A stretch of DNA of 64,000 nt from Polynucleobacter hirudinilacicola (GCF_002192535.1 NZ_NAIA01000003.1:277952-341951), one strand, 5' to 3'; positions 47,574-58,748 are shown, numbered from the stretch's first letter. Translations and numbers: made by a program. The notes: generated by a model not told the origin, from the letters alone.

Positions 47574-48797
47574 TTACCCTTTCGCTCTTTCAGCAAGTAC
47601 CGCAAAGGCTGGCAAAGTTTTACCCTCGAGGAATTCCAAGAAAGCGCCTCCACCAGTTGAGATGTAATCCACTTGATTTTCAATACCGTATTTAGCAATT
47701 GCTGCCAATGTATCGCCACCACCTGCAATTGAGAACGCGGGTGAATGCGCAATGGCTGCGGCCAGCATTTTCGTGCCACCGCCAAATTGATCAATTTCAA
47801 ATACGCCCAATGGGCCATTCCACACAATCGTGCCAGCATGTGCAAGCATTGTGGAAAGGCGCGCGGCAGTCTTGGGGCCAATGTCCAAAATCATGTCATC
47901 TTCCGCCACCTGGTCTGAGGCTACCCGGTTTGCACGCGCCAAGGGGGAGAGCTCATTAGCAACCACAACATCTTCAGGAATAGGAACGTGTGCACCACGC
48001 TTTTCCATCAGATCCATAATTTCTCTAGCCTCATTTACTAAATCTGGCTCGGCAAGCGATTTGCCAATTGGTAAACCTTTGGCAAGCATGAAAGTATTAG
48101 CAATGCCGCCGCCAACGATTAACTCATCGACTTTTTCAGAGAGCGCTTTCAAAATAGTAAGCTTAGAAGAAACCTTAGAGCCAGCAACAATTGCCACCAA
48201 TGGACGCTTTGGACTTGCAAGTGCACGACTCAATGCATCTAACTCAGCAGCCATCAAAGGGCCGGCGCAAGCAACTGGCGCAAACTTTGCAACACCATGA
48301 GTAGTTGCCTCAGCACGATGCGCAGTACCAAATGCATCGTTCACATATACATCACATAGAGCAGCAATCTTTTTTGCTAACTCATCATTATTCTTTTTCT
48401 CGCCCACATTAAGGCGACAGTTTTCTAGAAGAACTATTTCACCTGGATTAACTTCAAATCCGCCATCTACCCAATTGCTGATGAGTGGAACTTTGCGATG
48501 AAGCAAATTAGCAATGCGGTCAGCTACTGGAGCCAAGCTATCTTCAGATTTAAATTGGCCTTCAGTTGGACGACCAAGGTGCGAAGTCACCATCACAGCA
48601 GCGCCAGCATCTAGACACATCTGCACCGCAGGCATCGAAGCCCGAATACGAGTGTCTTCAGTAATATTGCCAGCCTCATCCTGAGGCACATTGAGATCGG
48701 CACGAATCAGAACCCGCTTTCCCTTCAATTGGCCTGATTGAGCTAATTCACTTAGACGTTTAACTTGAAATAAGGATTCCGGCATGAGATTGGGCAA
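47574..48797 (-). CDS. pgk: Phosphoglycerate kinase
   Basis: [39 protein letters not shown]; the 48797 start would be TTG, ATG at 48785 is alternative. Confidence 0.95.
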   Translation of the reverse strand: MPNLMPESLFQVKRLSELAQSGQLKGKRVLIRADLNVPQDEAGNITEDTRIRASMPAVQMCLDAGAAVMVTSHLGRPTEGQFKSEDSLAPVADRIANLLHRKVPLISNWVDGGFEVNPGEIVLLENCRLNVGEKKNNDELAKKIAALCDVYVNDAFGTAHRAEATTHGVAKFAPVACAGPLMAAELDALSRALASPKRPLVAIVAGSKVSSKLTILKALSEKVDELIVGGGIANTFMLAKGLPIGKSLAEPDLVNEAREIMDLMEKRGAHVPIPEDVVVANELSPLARANRVASDQVAEDDMILDIGPKTAARLSTMLAHAGTIVWNGPLGVFEIDQFGGGTKMLAAAIAHSPAFSIAGGGDTLAAIAKYGIENQVDYISTGGGAFLEFLEGKTLPAFAVLAERAKG

Positions 48798-48973
48798 ATG
48801 AGGTGGTTTAAGGGGAATACTCCATTCTAAATCGTCTAGCCCAACTACCCCGAAGGATCTAAGCCACGTAAGGGCCTGCCTGCTCTACAATAGGGGCTTG
48901 GACGCATTTTGGGTCTGGGGCCATAAACCCTCCCTCGGCGACCCGATTAACCAGATACAAAAAGGTAGAGAAA

Positions 48974-49897
48974 ATGTCGATGTCTGACCGCGATGGCTTT
49001 ATTTGGTCCGATGGGAAGCTTATTCCCTGGCGTGAGGCCAATATTCATGTCCTAACCCATAGTTTGCACTACGGCATGGGCGTTTTTGAAGGCATTCGCG
49101 CCTACAAAACCCCCCAAGGCACAGCTATTTTCCGCCTCCCAGAGCACGTAAAGCGCCTCTTCAATGGCACCAAGATTTTCCAAATGAATATGCCTTACAG
49201 CCAAGAGGTGATTACCAAGGCAATTATTGAAGTGGTTAATAGCAATAAGCTCGAGGCTTGCTATATCCGCCCAATCATTTTCATCGGCTCCCAAAAGCTT
49301 GGCATCTCCCCTAAAGGCAATAGTATTCATACTGCGATTGCTGCCTGGGAATGGGGTGCTTATTTAGGTGAGGATGGTCTGAATAAAGGTATTCGCGTAA
49401 AGACTTCGTCATTTACTCGCCACTTTGTAAATTCTTCACTCGTTCGCGCTAAAGCCTCTGGCTATTACATCAACTCTATTTTGGCCAATCAGGAAGTAAC
49501 CGCCAATGGATATGACGAAGCGCTATTGCTAGATACCGAGGGTTATGTATCCGAGGGTTCTGGCGAGAACCTGTTCATGATTCGTAATGGTATTGTGTAT
49601 ACGCCTGACTTAGCGTCCTGCTTAGACGGCATCACTCGTGATTCTGTCATTCAAATTGCCAAGGATCTTGGCTATGAAGTTCGTGAAAAACGATTGACAC
49701 GTGATGAAGTTTATTCTGCAGATGAAGCCTTCTTCACTGGCACCGCAGCTGAAGTAACTCCAATTCGCGAATTAGATGATCGCTCTATTGGGGATGGCAA
49801 GCGTGGTCCGATTACTGAGCAAATTCAGAAAACGTATTTTGATGCGGTATATGGCAGAAATGATCAATACAAATCTTGGCTCACCTACGTTAAGTAA
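48974..49897 (+). CDS. ilvE: Branched-chain amino acid aminotransferase
   Basis: HSLHYGMGVFEGIRAYKTPQGTAIFRLPEHVKRL, YVSEGSGENLFMIRNG, EAFFTGTAAEVTPI. Confidence 0.95.
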   Translation: MSMSDRDGFIWSDGKLIPWREANIHVLTHSLHYGMGVFEGIRAYKTPQGTAIFRLPEHVKRLFNGTKIFQMNMPYSQEVITKAIIEVVNSNKLEACYIRPIIFIGSQKLGISPKGNSIHTAIAAWEWGAYLGEDGLNKGIRVKTSSFTRHFVNSSLVRAKASGYYINSILANQEVTANGYDEALLLDTEGYVSEGSGENLFMIRNGIVYTPDLASCLDGITRDSVIQIAKDLGYEVREKRLTRDEVYSADEAFFTGTAAEVTPIRELDDRSIGDGKRGPITEQIQKTYFDAVYGRNDQYKSWLTYVK

Positions 49898-49911
49898 TCA
49901 GGAATAGAAAT

Positions 49912-50100
49912 ATGACTCAAGCTCAAGTTGTTATGGTGAATGGCAAAGACTTACCATTGCATTGCCCCACCAATCAAACTCCAGCCTGGAACTCGCACCC
50001 ACGAGTTTTTTTGGACATCACCAAAACTGGTGAAGCCAAGTGCCCATACTGTGGCGCTGATTACAAATTGATTCCTGGCACTGAGCCCCACGGACATTAA
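49912..50100 (+). CDS. Zinc-finger (CHCC-type) domain protein
   Basis: 62 aa, HCPTNQTPAWNSHPRVFLDITKTGEAKCPYCGADYKL: C/H/CxxC pattern. Confidence 0.85.
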   Translation: MTQAQVVMVNGKDLPLHCPTNQTPAWNSHPRVFLDITKTGEAKCPYCGADYKLIPGTEPHGH

Positions 50101-50107
50101 GCCCTAT

Positions 50108-50130
50108 CAGCGCCTCTTCAAGAGGCGCTG
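50108..50130. other. Perfect hairpin without U-tract between the zinc-finger gene and waaF
   Basis: CAGCGCCTC-TTCAA-GAGGCGCTG, 9-bp stem, loop 5. Confidence 0.7.
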
Positions 50131-50146
50131 AGTCGGGATACAACAC

Positions 50147-51181
50147 ATGCACAGTATTCTGATCATCGCCCCTAACTGGATTGGGGATGCGGTAACCACT
50201 CAGCCCTTGCTGGCCAATCTCAAAGTTCTTTATCCAGGCTCCAAAATTGATGTACTTGCCAGTAGTTGGGTGGCTCCGATCTATCGTGCCTGCGCAGAAG
50301 TGCATCAAGTAACTGAAGTAAAATTTGAGCACCGCAAACTGCAATGGGACTTACGCAAGCAATTAGCTAGAGAGATTAAAGCTAAAAATTATCAAGCCTG
50401 TTTTGTGTTGCCGAATAGCTTCAAGTCTGCACTTATTCCTTGGCTTGCCAATATCCCTTTTCGAATTGGCTATCGCGGAGAATTGCGTTTTGCGCTCATT
50501 AATCTAGCACTAGATAATCCAAGCAAAATTAACCGTCCCCCAATGGTAGAGCACTACTCGGCGCTCAGCGAACTTCTCAAAGATAGCGAATCGCTTCCAT
50601 TGACTCAGTTAGCTCCTAAGCTCAACGTTTCCAGCTCAGCAAAACAGTCTGTTCAAAATAAATTACAAAGCGCCAACATCAGTAGTGACTTAATTTATGT
50701 AATGTGCCCAGGCGCGGAATACGGGCCCACGAAACGTTGGCCTACTGAGCACTTCGCGATACTCGCACAAAAGCTCATCGCCGAAAATCCAAATATTCAG
50801 ATAGTACTTTTGGGCAGCAAAAGTGATCATGTCCTTGGCCAAGAAATTACCTCCCAGGCACAACTGAACAGCAATATTCATAACTGGTGTGGCAATACTT
50901 CCTTAGATGAGGCAATCGCCCTGATTGGTATGAGCAAAGCAGTGATCAGCAACGATTCAGGCTTGATGCATATTGCAGCCGCGCTCAATACCCCCCAGAT
51001 TGCCATCTTTGGCTCTAGTGACCCTGCCCATACGCCCCCTTTATCCGATAGGGCTCGGGTTATTTGGCTGAATATGCCTTGCAGCCCATGCCATAAACGA
51101 GAGTGTCCATTAGGTCACTTGCGGTGCCTAAAAGACATACTGCCGGAACAAGTTTTAGCTACACTCAATACATTGAAATAA
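50147..51181 (+). CDS. waaF: ADP-heptose:LPS heptosyltransferase II
   Basis: ILIIAPNWIGDAVTTQPLLANLK, MCPGAEYGPTKRWPTEHFA, VISNDSGLMHIAAAL, PCSPCHKRECPLGH. Confidence 0.93.
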   Translation: MHSILIIAPNWIGDAVTTQPLLANLKVLYPGSKIDVLASSWVAPIYRACAEVHQVTEVKFEHRKLQWDLRKQLAREIKAKNYQACFVLPNSFKSALIPWLANIPFRIGYRGELRFALINLALDNPSKINRPPMVEHYSALSELLKDSESLPLTQLAPKLNVSSSAKQSVQNKLQSANISSDLIYVMCPGAEYGPTKRWPTEHFAILAQKLIAENPNIQIVLLGSKSDHVLGQEITSQAQLNSNIHNWCGNTSLDEAIALIGMSKAVISNDSGLMHIAAALNTPQIAIFGSSDPAHTPPLSDRARVIWLNMPCSPCHKRECPLGHLRCLKDILPEQVLATLNTLK

Positions 51182-51197
51182 TGACTCGGAAAAGTAA

Positions 51198-51635
51198 GTG
51201 ATGACCAAACTTGCAAGACTCTTTCACAATGCTGATGAAGTTGTAGACGCCTGGCGAGATGCATTGCGCCATCGCGATGTCAAAAGTGCATTAGATATCT
51301 GGCTTGATGATGACTCCATTACTTGCGTGCTGCCGGAAGGTCATCGTCTAAGTGGTCATGCAGAAATTCGTAAAGGCTTAGAGAGACTTTTATCTAAGCA
51401 GCCATTATTTTTAGAGCCGATTGCCTGTATTAGTCACTCCATTCCAGGGGCTGCTATTTACGATACCACTGAAGCAGTCCATCTCAGAGCCGATCAGGTA
51501 GAAGCCGAGTTTTTCTTAAACATCACTCTCGTGCTCTTACAAGACAGTCAAGGCTGGCGCATCGCACACCTGCACGCCAGCCGCTCTACCGAAGATACTT
51601 TTGACGCACCCTCCACCCCTCACGGCCTGCATTAA
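51198..51635 (+). CDS. NTF2-like (SnoaL/YybH type) domain protein
   Basis: ADEVVDAWRDALRHRDVKSALDIWLDDDSITCVLPEGHRLSGHAEIRKGLERL ... GWRIAHLHAS, cone-fold pattern. Confidence 0.75.
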   Translation: MMTKLARLFHNADEVVDAWRDALRHRDVKSALDIWLDDDSITCVLPEGHRLSGHAEIRKGLERLLSKQPLFLEPIACISHSIPGAAIYDTTEAVHLRADQVEAEFFLNITLVLLQDSQGWRIAHLHASRSTEDTFDAPSTPHGLH

Positions 51636-51643
51636 AAATCAAA

Positions 51644-52267
51644 ATGGATGAGCAAGTATTACGGTCGCTCATCAAGTGGCCTAATGTACCGGATTGCTTT
51701 GGTTGGCTTGCCTTAGATCGACGAGGACAGTGGCGCATGCGTGATGAATTCGCGCAGCAAAATAAATTGCCTGGCCAAGTAATTACTCATATAGCTTTAA
51801 ATGAATTTATCTCCAGAAACTATGCCTGCGATAGCTTAGGAAGGTACTTTTTCCAGAATGGTCCGCAACGTGTATTTGTCACACTCGATGCTACACCCTG
51901 GGTTGTCCGCATCACACCAAGCAACAGTGGCTTGGAGCTGCTCACACAATGCAATACTGCAATAGAAGCAAGTGGCGCCTTCAGTGATGAGAGCGGAAAT
52001 ATCTACATCCTTGGAAAACTGAAACAACTCACTTACAAAGAGAAAAATGCAGGGCAGTTTTCTACAGAAGATTGTCAAACCGTAGCACTTTTACATGATC
52101 ACGACTTAGATCATTTTTCTCGGCTGGCGACACTGCATGAAGAAGCTTGTAGTTTTGGTGGATCATGGCTTTGGCAAGACAAACAATTACCTTTAGATCC
52201 AATCCATTCGGAAGAGCTTGCCGATCGTTTTGATTTCATTACAAAGCCAAGCGATATCCAGCTCTAG
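51644..52267 (+). CDS. Conserved protein of unknown function
   Basis: 207-aa ORF (LIKWPNVPDCFGWLALDRRGQWRMRD) in a dense operon-like context; no function recognised. Confidence 0.75.
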   Translation: MDEQVLRSLIKWPNVPDCFGWLALDRRGQWRMRDEFAQQNKLPGQVITHIALNEFISRNYACDSLGRYFFQNGPQRVFVTLDATPWVVRITPSNSGLELLTQCNTAIEASGAFSDESGNIYILGKLKQLTYKEKNAGQFSTEDCQTVALLHDHDLDHFSRLATLHEEACSFGGSWLWQDKQLPLDPIHSEELADRFDFITKPSDIQL

Positions 52268-53964
52268 CCCGGAATTTTGCCCTGCTCCTTGAGCTCATCT
52301 TGATATTGTCTTTGCATTTCTCGTAAGCGAGCATCAATACTAGAGCCTTGATAGTAGTCAGAGCCACCTGCTGAACGAGCAATCTTTAATTGTTCAATGG
52401 CTGATGGCCAAGCTCCTTCAAGCGCATATTTTTCTCCAAGTGCAAAATGACGCATTGGCACATTCTTAGCCTGATCGTAAGCTTTTGATAACAAACTCCA
52501 CCAGACAATCTCATTTGGCTGAATTCGAGTCCGTGCTTTGAGCCAGGTAATTGCCTCATTGGTTCGACCAAGCGCTAAATTGGCATTAATCATGGCTGCT
52601 CCAGCGGCATAGGACTGGGGATAAGCTCGCAAGGTGGCTTGTGCAATCTGCAAAGCTTCTTCACCCTTACCTTTAGCCAAAACCAATTCAGATGCAGTGA
52701 TGTCCAAGGATAAGCTTTGCCGTTGAATCGGTGAACCTGGGGCACTAGAGGCCTGGGCTAAATTACGGGCTTGCTGCAAATATCCTTCTACCTGATCTAT
52801 CTTACCCTGACGTTGTGCAATAAGAGCTAAACCATAAAAGCCCTCCATTTGTTTACCAGCTTGAGATTGCTTACTCAAGCTTTCAAAGGTATTTTTAAGA
52901 TCGTACATACCGCTAGAAGTGCCCGACTGCTCCATACGAGCTCTTGCTTTAATGAAATAAAACTCTACTGCTGTCGGAACATTACGCGTAGCAACCCGTC
53001 TTGCTCGATCTTGCATATCAGCAATGCGATCGGTTGTTAAGGGGTGGGTTCGTACGTAAGCTGGAACGCCTTTATCCATCACGCCAGTTGCTCTTTGTAA
53101 GCGCTGAAAGAAGCCTGGGGCACCGTTGACATCGTATCCACTAGCCTCCAAAATCTGAAAGCCGACACGATCTGCCTCACGCTCAGCATCTCTAGAATAA
53201 GAAAGTTGATTATCGATGGCCATTGCCTGTCCGCCCTGCATCAAACCTGCGGCGGCCGAAGGGTTACGAGACATCGCCAATGCCCCAAGCACCATACCCG
53301 CAATAGCAATCATCGTGTTGGTAGATTGCTTATCCATTTGGCGTGCGAGGTGACGTTGTAATACGTGCCCAGTTTCATGACCCATGACTGAGGCCACTTC
53401 TGAATCTGTTTCTGCACTCACCAGCAAACCCGTATGAAATCCAATGAAGCCGCCGGGCAAAGCAAACGCATTGATGCTACTGTCTTTGACTGCGAATACT
53501 TCAAAGTTATAAGCGCCACTACCTTGCTCATTGGCGCCGCCAAGCTGCAATTGTTTAGCAGCCTGCAATAAACGACGCTCCATCGCATTTAAAAAATCAT
53601 AGATCGGTAGGTCATTAGAAAAATCAGGGTCAGGACGAATTTGACGCATGATCATTTCGCCATATTTTCGTTCGTCAATTCGGCTAAGAGAGTCCCCTCC
53701 AGGATCACCCATATCGGGCAAGATAATATTAGGCTGTACCTTTAGGGTGTTGCGAGCCGGCAACTTGGAGGACTGAGCCTCTGGAGACTGCATCGCTCGA
53801 CCGATATTTTGGACAGCCGCAGAATTACCATCCACAGAAACATCACCAACAGGTGCTGCGGCATAAGCAGGTACAACGCCCCAGCATGACAAAGCTAGCG
53901 CTAATTGAATAGCTAAAAGACGCTGCCAAAATGAGGTTTTTCTATGGAACTTTATATCCTGCAT
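52264..53964 (-). CDS. bepA: M48 family metalloprotease with TPR (BepA-like)
   Basis: Signal peptide; [19 protein letters not shown] (HExxH), C-terminal TPR-like region. Confidence 0.88.
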   Translation of the reverse strand: MQDIKFHRKTSFWQRLLAIQLALALSCWGVVPAYAAAPVGDVSVDGNSAAVQNIGRAMQSPEAQSSKLPARNTLKVQPNIILPDMGDPGGDSLSRIDERKYGEMIMRQIRPDPDFSNDLPIYDFLNAMERRLLQAAKQLQLGGANEQGSGAYNFEVFAVKDSSINAFALPGGFIGFHTGLLVSAETDSEVASVMGHETGHVLQRHLARQMDKQSTNTMIAIAGMVLGALAMSRNPSAAAGLMQGGQAMAIDNQLSYSRDAEREADRVGFQILEASGYDVNGAPGFFQRLQRATGVMDKGVPAYVRTHPLTTDRIADMQDRARRVATRNVPTAVEFYFIKARARMEQSGTSSGMYDLKNTFESLSKQSQAGKQMEGFYGLALIAQRQGKIDQVEGYLQQARNLAQASSAPGSPIQRQSLSLDITASELVLAKGKGEEALQIAQATLRAYPQSYAAGAAMINANLALGRTNEAITWLKARTRIQPNEIVWWSLLSKAYDQAKNVPMRHFALGEKYALEGAWPSAIEQLKIARSAGGSDYYQGSSIDARLREMQRQYQDELKEQGKIPG

Positions 53965-53987
53965 GTCTATATGGTAAAACTTATCCC

Positions 53988-54464
53988 ATGAACAAACTAA
54001 CTCATTTTGATGAAAGTGGCCAAGCCCATATGGTAAACGTGGGTGATAAAGCCTCTACCCAAAGAATCGCTATTGCCACAGGCAAGATCAGCATGCTTCC
54101 CGATACTTTCAAGATGGTTGAAGCGGGAAGTCACAAAAAGGGAGATGTATTGGGTATCGCCAGAATTGCTGGCATTCAGGCATCAAAAAAGACCTCGGAT
54201 CTTATTCCACTTTGCCATCCCCTTGCGCTAACCCACGTTAGTCTGGAGTTTCAAATCAACGCAAATGACAACAGCATTACTTGCCAAGTAAAAGCCGAAA
54301 CTACAGGCCCTACTGGCGTCGAAATGGAAGCCCTCACCGCAGTTCAGGTTGCCCTCCTTACAATCTACGATATGTGCAAAGCAGTAGACCGTGGCATGGT
54401 GATGGGTGATGTGAAACTCTTAGAGAAGAGTGGTGGCAAGAGCGGGGAGTGGAGGGCTCTTTAA
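53988..54464 (+). CDS. moaC: Cyclic pyranopterin monophosphate synthase accessory protein
   Basis: [63 protein letters not shown]-track start 53931 is too far upstream. Confidence 0.95.
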   Translation: MNKLTHFDESGQAHMVNVGDKASTQRIAIATGKISMLPDTFKMVEAGSHKKGDVLGIARIAGIQASKKTSDLIPLCHPLALTHVSLEFQINANDNSITCQVKAETTGPTGVEMEALTAVQVALLTIYDMCKAVDRGMVMGDVKLLEKSGGKSGEWRAL

Positions 54465-54517
54465 AATTGGCCGCTCTAGAGTGACCAATTAGTTGAGCTA
54501 GCTTCTTGCTTAAATCT

Positions 54518-55009
54518 TTACTTATTAATTCTGCACTCAGATGGTAGGAGTTGGGGGAGTAGATTTGTTTCCGTGGATCTACAAGACCAACCACCCGCCC
54601 AAGTTGCACCCTCTGCTTTTGATAGGTCAATGGGCTTCGGCACATTTGTGTCTGGATTATTTGTTGGAATGAGATGTAGTGTGTTTTTACCTTCTGGCGC
54701 AACGCTTACTTGATAGTCAATAGCGATGGCTCCTGATGGAGTAATTTCGATCAACTTCACACTACGGGTAGGCCCAAAGGTAAATGAACCGCTGGTAGCC
54801 TCATCCATGGCTACAGTGCCACGACTTGCAAATGCCTCTGTTACTGCAAGCTTTGCACTGGACGATAAATTCATCCCCTCAACAACCCGACTACGGGCAA
54901 TGTAATCCTGATACTGAGGTACTGCAACGGCCACCAAAATACCAATGATGGCAACCACCACCATCACTTCGATTAATGTAAATCCCGACTCCTGATTTCT
55001 ACTTTGCAT
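54518..55009 (-). CDS. Type IV pilin (major pilin-like)
   Basis: Class III leader MQSRNQESG^[38 protein letters not shown]-terminal Cys pair ([17 protein letters not shown]). Confidence 0.93.
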   Translation of the reverse strand: MQSRNQESGFTLIEVMVVVAIIGILVAVAVPQYQDYIARSRVVEGMNLSSSAKLAVTEAFASRGTVAMDEATSGSFTFGPTRSVKLIEITPSGAIAIDYQVSVAPEGKNTLHLIPTNNPDTNVPKPIDLSKAEGATWAGGWSCRSTETNLLPQLLPSECRINK

Positions 55010-55082
55010 ATCTTCTTGCTCCTGAGGTGAAATGCCTCATCATCCAGTCTATACCTGTTCTGCACAAGAAATCTAGGCGTTA

Positions 55083-55112
55083 AAAAAGCCGGCTTTAGAG
55101 GCCGGCTTTTCT
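55083..55112 (-). terminator. Rho-independent terminator (downstream of terC)
   Basis: AAGCCGGC-CTCTAAA-GCCGGCTT followed by T-run on minus strand. Confidence 0.85.
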
Positions 55113-55130
55113 GATTTATTTGAAGTCGGA

Positions 55131-55838
55131 TTAATGCGCTTGTTTTCCAGAATTGCGTTTTTTCATATACGTACCTACCAAAATAACAATGGCAACACCG
55201 ATGACCTCAAAGGCTAATTTTGCATCACCCAAAGCCTCTTGAATGCTGTCTTTAATCGCAGGATCATCCACCAACATACCACCTGCCAGCAAGCCCAGTA
55301 AGCCTGCGCCCAAAGTAATAATGATCGGGAAACGCTCCATCACTTTTAATAGCATTGCGCTACCAAAAATGATCAAAGGAATAGACATTGCTAAGCCGAT
55401 AATCAAGAGCAAGAGACGAGTTTCTTCTGGACCTTTTTGTGCCGCAGCAGCCACAGCCAAGACGTTGTCCAAACTCATCACTAAGTCAGCAATCAAGATC
55501 GTACGAATCGCTGCCCAGATGCTAGTTTTAGCTTCCATATGCTCTTCACCACCGCTATCAGATAACAACTGAATACCAATATAGAGAAGTAATAAGCCGC
55601 CAACAATTTTGAGATATGGCAATGTGAGTAAGGCAACTGCAGTAATAGTGAGCACTACGCGCAAAATAATTGCAGCAGCACTACCCCAGAAAATGGCCTT
55701 CTTTTGCTGCTCAGGCGGCAGGTTGCGTGATGCTAATGCAATCACAACTGCGTTATCGCCCGATAACAAAATATTAGCTACGATGATTGATAGAAGTGCC
55801 GCCCAGAAGGTGGCATCAGAAAAAGCTGCAAAATCCAT
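55131..55838 (-). CDS. TerC family integral membrane protein
   Basis: ANILLSGDNAVVIALASRNLPPEQQKKAIFWG, LIADLVMSLDNVLAVAAAA. Confidence 0.93.
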   Translation of the reverse strand: MDFAAFSDATFWAALLSIIVANILLSGDNAVVIALASRNLPPEQQKKAIFWGSAAAIILRVVLTITAVALLTLPYLKIVGGLLLLYIGIQLLSDSGGEEHMEAKTSIWAAIRTILIADLVMSLDNVLAVAAAAQKGPEETRLLLLIIGLAMSIPLIIFGSAMLLKVMERFPIIITLGAGLLGLLAGGMLVDDPAIKDSIQEALGDAKLAFEVIGVAIVILVGTYMKKRNSGKQAH

Positions 55839-55890
55839 TTTGTCTCCCTACGTTTTTTATGTTTTAACTACTTTTTTTAACTACAAATTA

Positions 55891-55940
55891 CTGCAAAAAA
55901 GATACTGCCAAACACTATTGCTATAGCAGTATCTTTTGAC
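55891..55940 (-). terminator. Rho-independent terminator of sucCD
   Basis: Minus strand AAAAGATACTGC-N17-GCAGTATCTTTT then TT; 12-bp perfect stem. Confidence 0.8.
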
Positions 55941-55949
55941 TTGTCGCTA

Positions 55950-56843
55950 TTACAACATGGCTTTCAATAAAGCTGCCATTTCTGATGGGTTCTTTGTTAC
56001 TTTGAAGCCACATTCTTCCATAACAGCAAGCTTGGCATCAGCAGTATCCGCTCCGCCAGAAATCAATGCGCCGGCGTGGCCCATACGTTTTCCAGGGGGC
56101 GCTGTAACACCAGCAATGAAGCCAACTACTGGCTTTTTCATATTGTCCTTGCACCAGCGAGCAGCTTCAGCCTCATCTGGCCCGCCGATTTCACCAATCA
56201 TGATGACTGCATCCGTTTCTGGATCTTCGTTGAACATTCTCATGATATCGATGTGCTTCAAGCCATTGATTGGGTCGCCACCAATACCAACCGCAGTAGA
56301 TTGACCCAAGCCAACCGATGTCAACTGACCAACTGCTTCATAGGTCAAGGTACCTGAACGGCTCACAACACCAATACGACCCTTCTTATGAATATGACCA
56401 GGCATGATGCCAATCTTAATTTCATCAGGAGTGATGATACCGGGGCAGTTAGGGCCAAGTAATAAGGTTTTCTTGCCGCCAGCAGCTTCTTTAGCATGCA
56501 TCTTATTGCGCACTTCAAGCATGTCACGCACAGGGATGCCTTCAGTGATACAGATCACAAAATCGAGGTCAGCTTCAACTGCTTCCCAAATCGCTGCAGC
56601 AGCACCTGGAGGAGGAACATAAATTACAGAAGTTGTGGCGCCAGTTTGGGCAGCGGCTTCTTTAACAGTCGCATAAATTGGAATGTTAAAAATAGACTCG
56701 CCGGCTTTTTTAGGATTCACACCAGCAACAAAACAATTTTTGCCGTTTGCGTATTCTTGACACTTTTCAGTATGGAACTGACCCGTCTTACCAGTAATAC
56801 CTTGTGTAATGACTTTGGTGTTTTTATTGATCAAAATAGACAT
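55950..56843 (-). CDS. sucD: Succinate-CoA ligase subunit alpha
   Basis: [66 protein letters not shown]. Confidence 0.97.
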   Translation of the reverse strand: MSILINKNTKVITQGITGKTGQFHTEKCQEYANGKNCFVAGVNPKKAGESIFNIPIYATVKEAAAQTGATTSVIYVPPPGAAAAIWEAVEADLDFVICITEGIPVRDMLEVRNKMHAKEAAGGKKTLLLGPNCPGIITPDEIKIGIMPGHIHKKGRIGVVSRSGTLTYEAVGQLTSVGLGQSTAVGIGGDPINGLKHIDIMRMFNEDPETDAVIMIGEIGGPDEAEAARWCKDNMKKPVVGFIAGVTAPPGKRMGHAGALISGGADTADAKLAVMEECGFKVTKNPSEMAALLKAML

Positions 56844-56858
56844 ATTGGAATTCCTGGA

Positions 56859-58028
56859 TTATTTGTTTTTGGCAACAGCAGCGACTACCTTAGTAGCAGC
56901 TTCAGCCATTGAATCGGCGCTGATAATTGGCAAACCAGAGTCAGCAAGAATCTTCTTGCCCAGATCTTCGTTTGTGCCCTTCATACGCACAACCAAAGGT
57001 ACCGTGAGGTTTACCGCTTTACATGCTGTAACTACACCATCAGCGATCACGTCACAACGCATGATGCCGCCGAAGATGTTAACCAAAATTGCTTCAACGC
57101 TCTTATTCTTGAGCATGATCTTAAATGCTTCAGTCACTTTTTCTGCTGTCGCACCACCGCCAACGTCCAAGAAGTTTGCTGGCTCACCACCGAATAGCTT
57201 GATGGTATCCATGGTTGCCATAGCTAAACCAGCGCCATTGACTAAACAACCAATATTGCCATCTAAAGAGATGTAGGCAAGATCAAACTTAGAAGCCTCA
57301 ATCTCAGCCGCATCTTCTTCATCGATATCACGGTAAGCAACGATCTCCGGATGACGGAACAGTGCGTTTGGATCAAAGTTGAACTTCGCATCCAAAGCCT
57401 TGATCTTGCCATTACCTTCAAGAATCAATGGGTTGATCTCGACTAATGAAGCATCAGTATCCCAATACGTTTTATACAAGTTCTTAAATACGTCCCGCGC
57501 CATTGGAATAGAGGCTTCAGGCACACCAATACCTTTAGCAATAGTGTCGCAATCAGCATCTGTCAAACCAATTAATGGATCAACAAATACTTTGATAATT
57601 TTTTCTGGATGAGATTCAGCAACCTCTTCAATATCCATACCACCTTCGCTAGAAGCCATGATCACATTCTTTTGTGTGCCACGGTCTGTAACGATGCTGA
57701 AGTAATACTCTTTTTTGATATCTGCGCCATCTTCAATTAAGAGGCGATTGACTTTTTGACCTTCTGGTCCTGTTTGATGAGTCTTGAGCTGCATGCCCAA
57801 AATTTCAGAAGCGTATTTCTTCACATCGTCCATGCTTCTTGCCAACTTTACGCCGCCACCTTTGCCGCGTCCACCTGCATGAATTTGTGCCTTAACAACC
57901 CATACTGGGCCGCCTAGTTTTTCAGCAGCTTTCACTGCCTCATCAACACTAAACGCAGGGATGCCGTTTGGAACAGGCACATTAAATTGGCGAAGCAGTT
58001 CTTTGCCTTGGTACTCGTGAATTTTCAT
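56859..58028 (-). CDS. sucC: ADP-forming succinate-CoA ligase subunit beta
   Basis: [54 protein letters not shown]. Confidence 0.97.
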   Translation of the reverse strand: MKIHEYQGKELLRQFNVPVPNGIPAFSVDEAVKAAEKLGGPVWVVKAQIHAGGRGKGGGVKLARSMDDVKKYASEILGMQLKTHQTGPEGQKVNRLLIEDGADIKKEYYFSIVTDRGTQKNVIMASSEGGMDIEEVAESHPEKIIKVFVDPLIGLTDADCDTIAKGIGVPEASIPMARDVFKNLYKTYWDTDASLVEINPLILEGNGKIKALDAKFNFDPNALFRHPEIVAYRDIDEEDAAEIEASKFDLAYISLDGNIGCLVNGAGLAMATMDTIKLFGGEPANFLDVGGGATAEKVTEAFKIMLKNKSVEAILVNIFGGIMRCDVIADGVVTACKAVNLTVPLVVRMKGTNEDLGKKILADSGLPIISADSMAEAATKVVAAVAKNK

Positions 58029-58216
58029 AATTACTCCGAAACGGTATCTTTTTTAGCAAGCAATGAGGATTAATTAAACCGATGTTGCCTTCATCCCATA
58101 CTTACCCGAGATATAGCTAAATTAGCTAAATTTGAATAAATGCGAACGGCTTGACCGACCCCGTAAGTCTATCATGCTGCAACGCCGCAATTGTCTATTT
58201 CCGATCCGTAATTGCC

Positions 58217-58744
58217 CTAATCGGGCCGCTGGCCGCCAATCACTCTTGCCACGACTTCAGAACTAAAACCCTTAGAGGCCAAGAAGCGGTATTGCCTTGC
58301 TCGTTCCTTCTGATCTGGAGCGGCTACACCATACTTTCGAGTCCAGAGCTCATAAGCACGTTGATATTCCGTTTCCTTGAGCCCTTCCAGAAGTTTGGCA
58401 GATTGCTTGGAATCTACTCCAGCCCTCTCTAGCTCACCCTGAATTTTTCTCATTCCATAACGTTCACTGCGCCTGCGCACTAATGCCTCAGCAAAACGCT
58501 CGTCCGAGAGCCAGCCCCTAGCCTCAAAATCATCCAGCACGGCCTCAATACTTAAGCGCCTAGTGTCTGACGCCTCTTGAGCTTGATCTCCACCTAGCTT
58601 TGCCCACCTTGCTTCTGACTCCGCAAGTTTTGCAGCTAAACCTTTGCGACTATATTCTCGGAGCGACAAAAGACGCAAAGCCCGAGCTTTGAGACTCGGG
58701 CTTTGTTTAGTTCTTTCTTTGCTTTTACTGTCTAGCTCTGACAT
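58217..58744 (-). CDS. recX: Recombination regulatory protein RecX
   Basis: LRLLSLREYSRKGLAAKLAE, LDDFEARGWLSDERFAEALVRRRSERYG; directly downstream of recA. Confidence 0.93.
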   Translation of the reverse strand: MSELDSKSKERTKQSPSLKARALRLLSLREYSRKGLAAKLAESEARWAKLGGDQAQEASDTRRLSIEAVLDDFEARGWLSDERFAEALVRRRSERYGMRKIQGELERAGVDSKQSAKLLEGLKETEYQRAYELWTRKYGVAAPDQKERARQYRFLASKGFSSEVVARVIGGQRPD

Positions 58745-58748
58745 CGAA

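Noticed and set aside
46849-48300. Several long plus-strand ORFs antisense to pyk and pgk (up to 156 aa)
   Set aside because: Compositionally like reverse-frame shadows (Ala/Ser/Thr rich), no recognisable domain.
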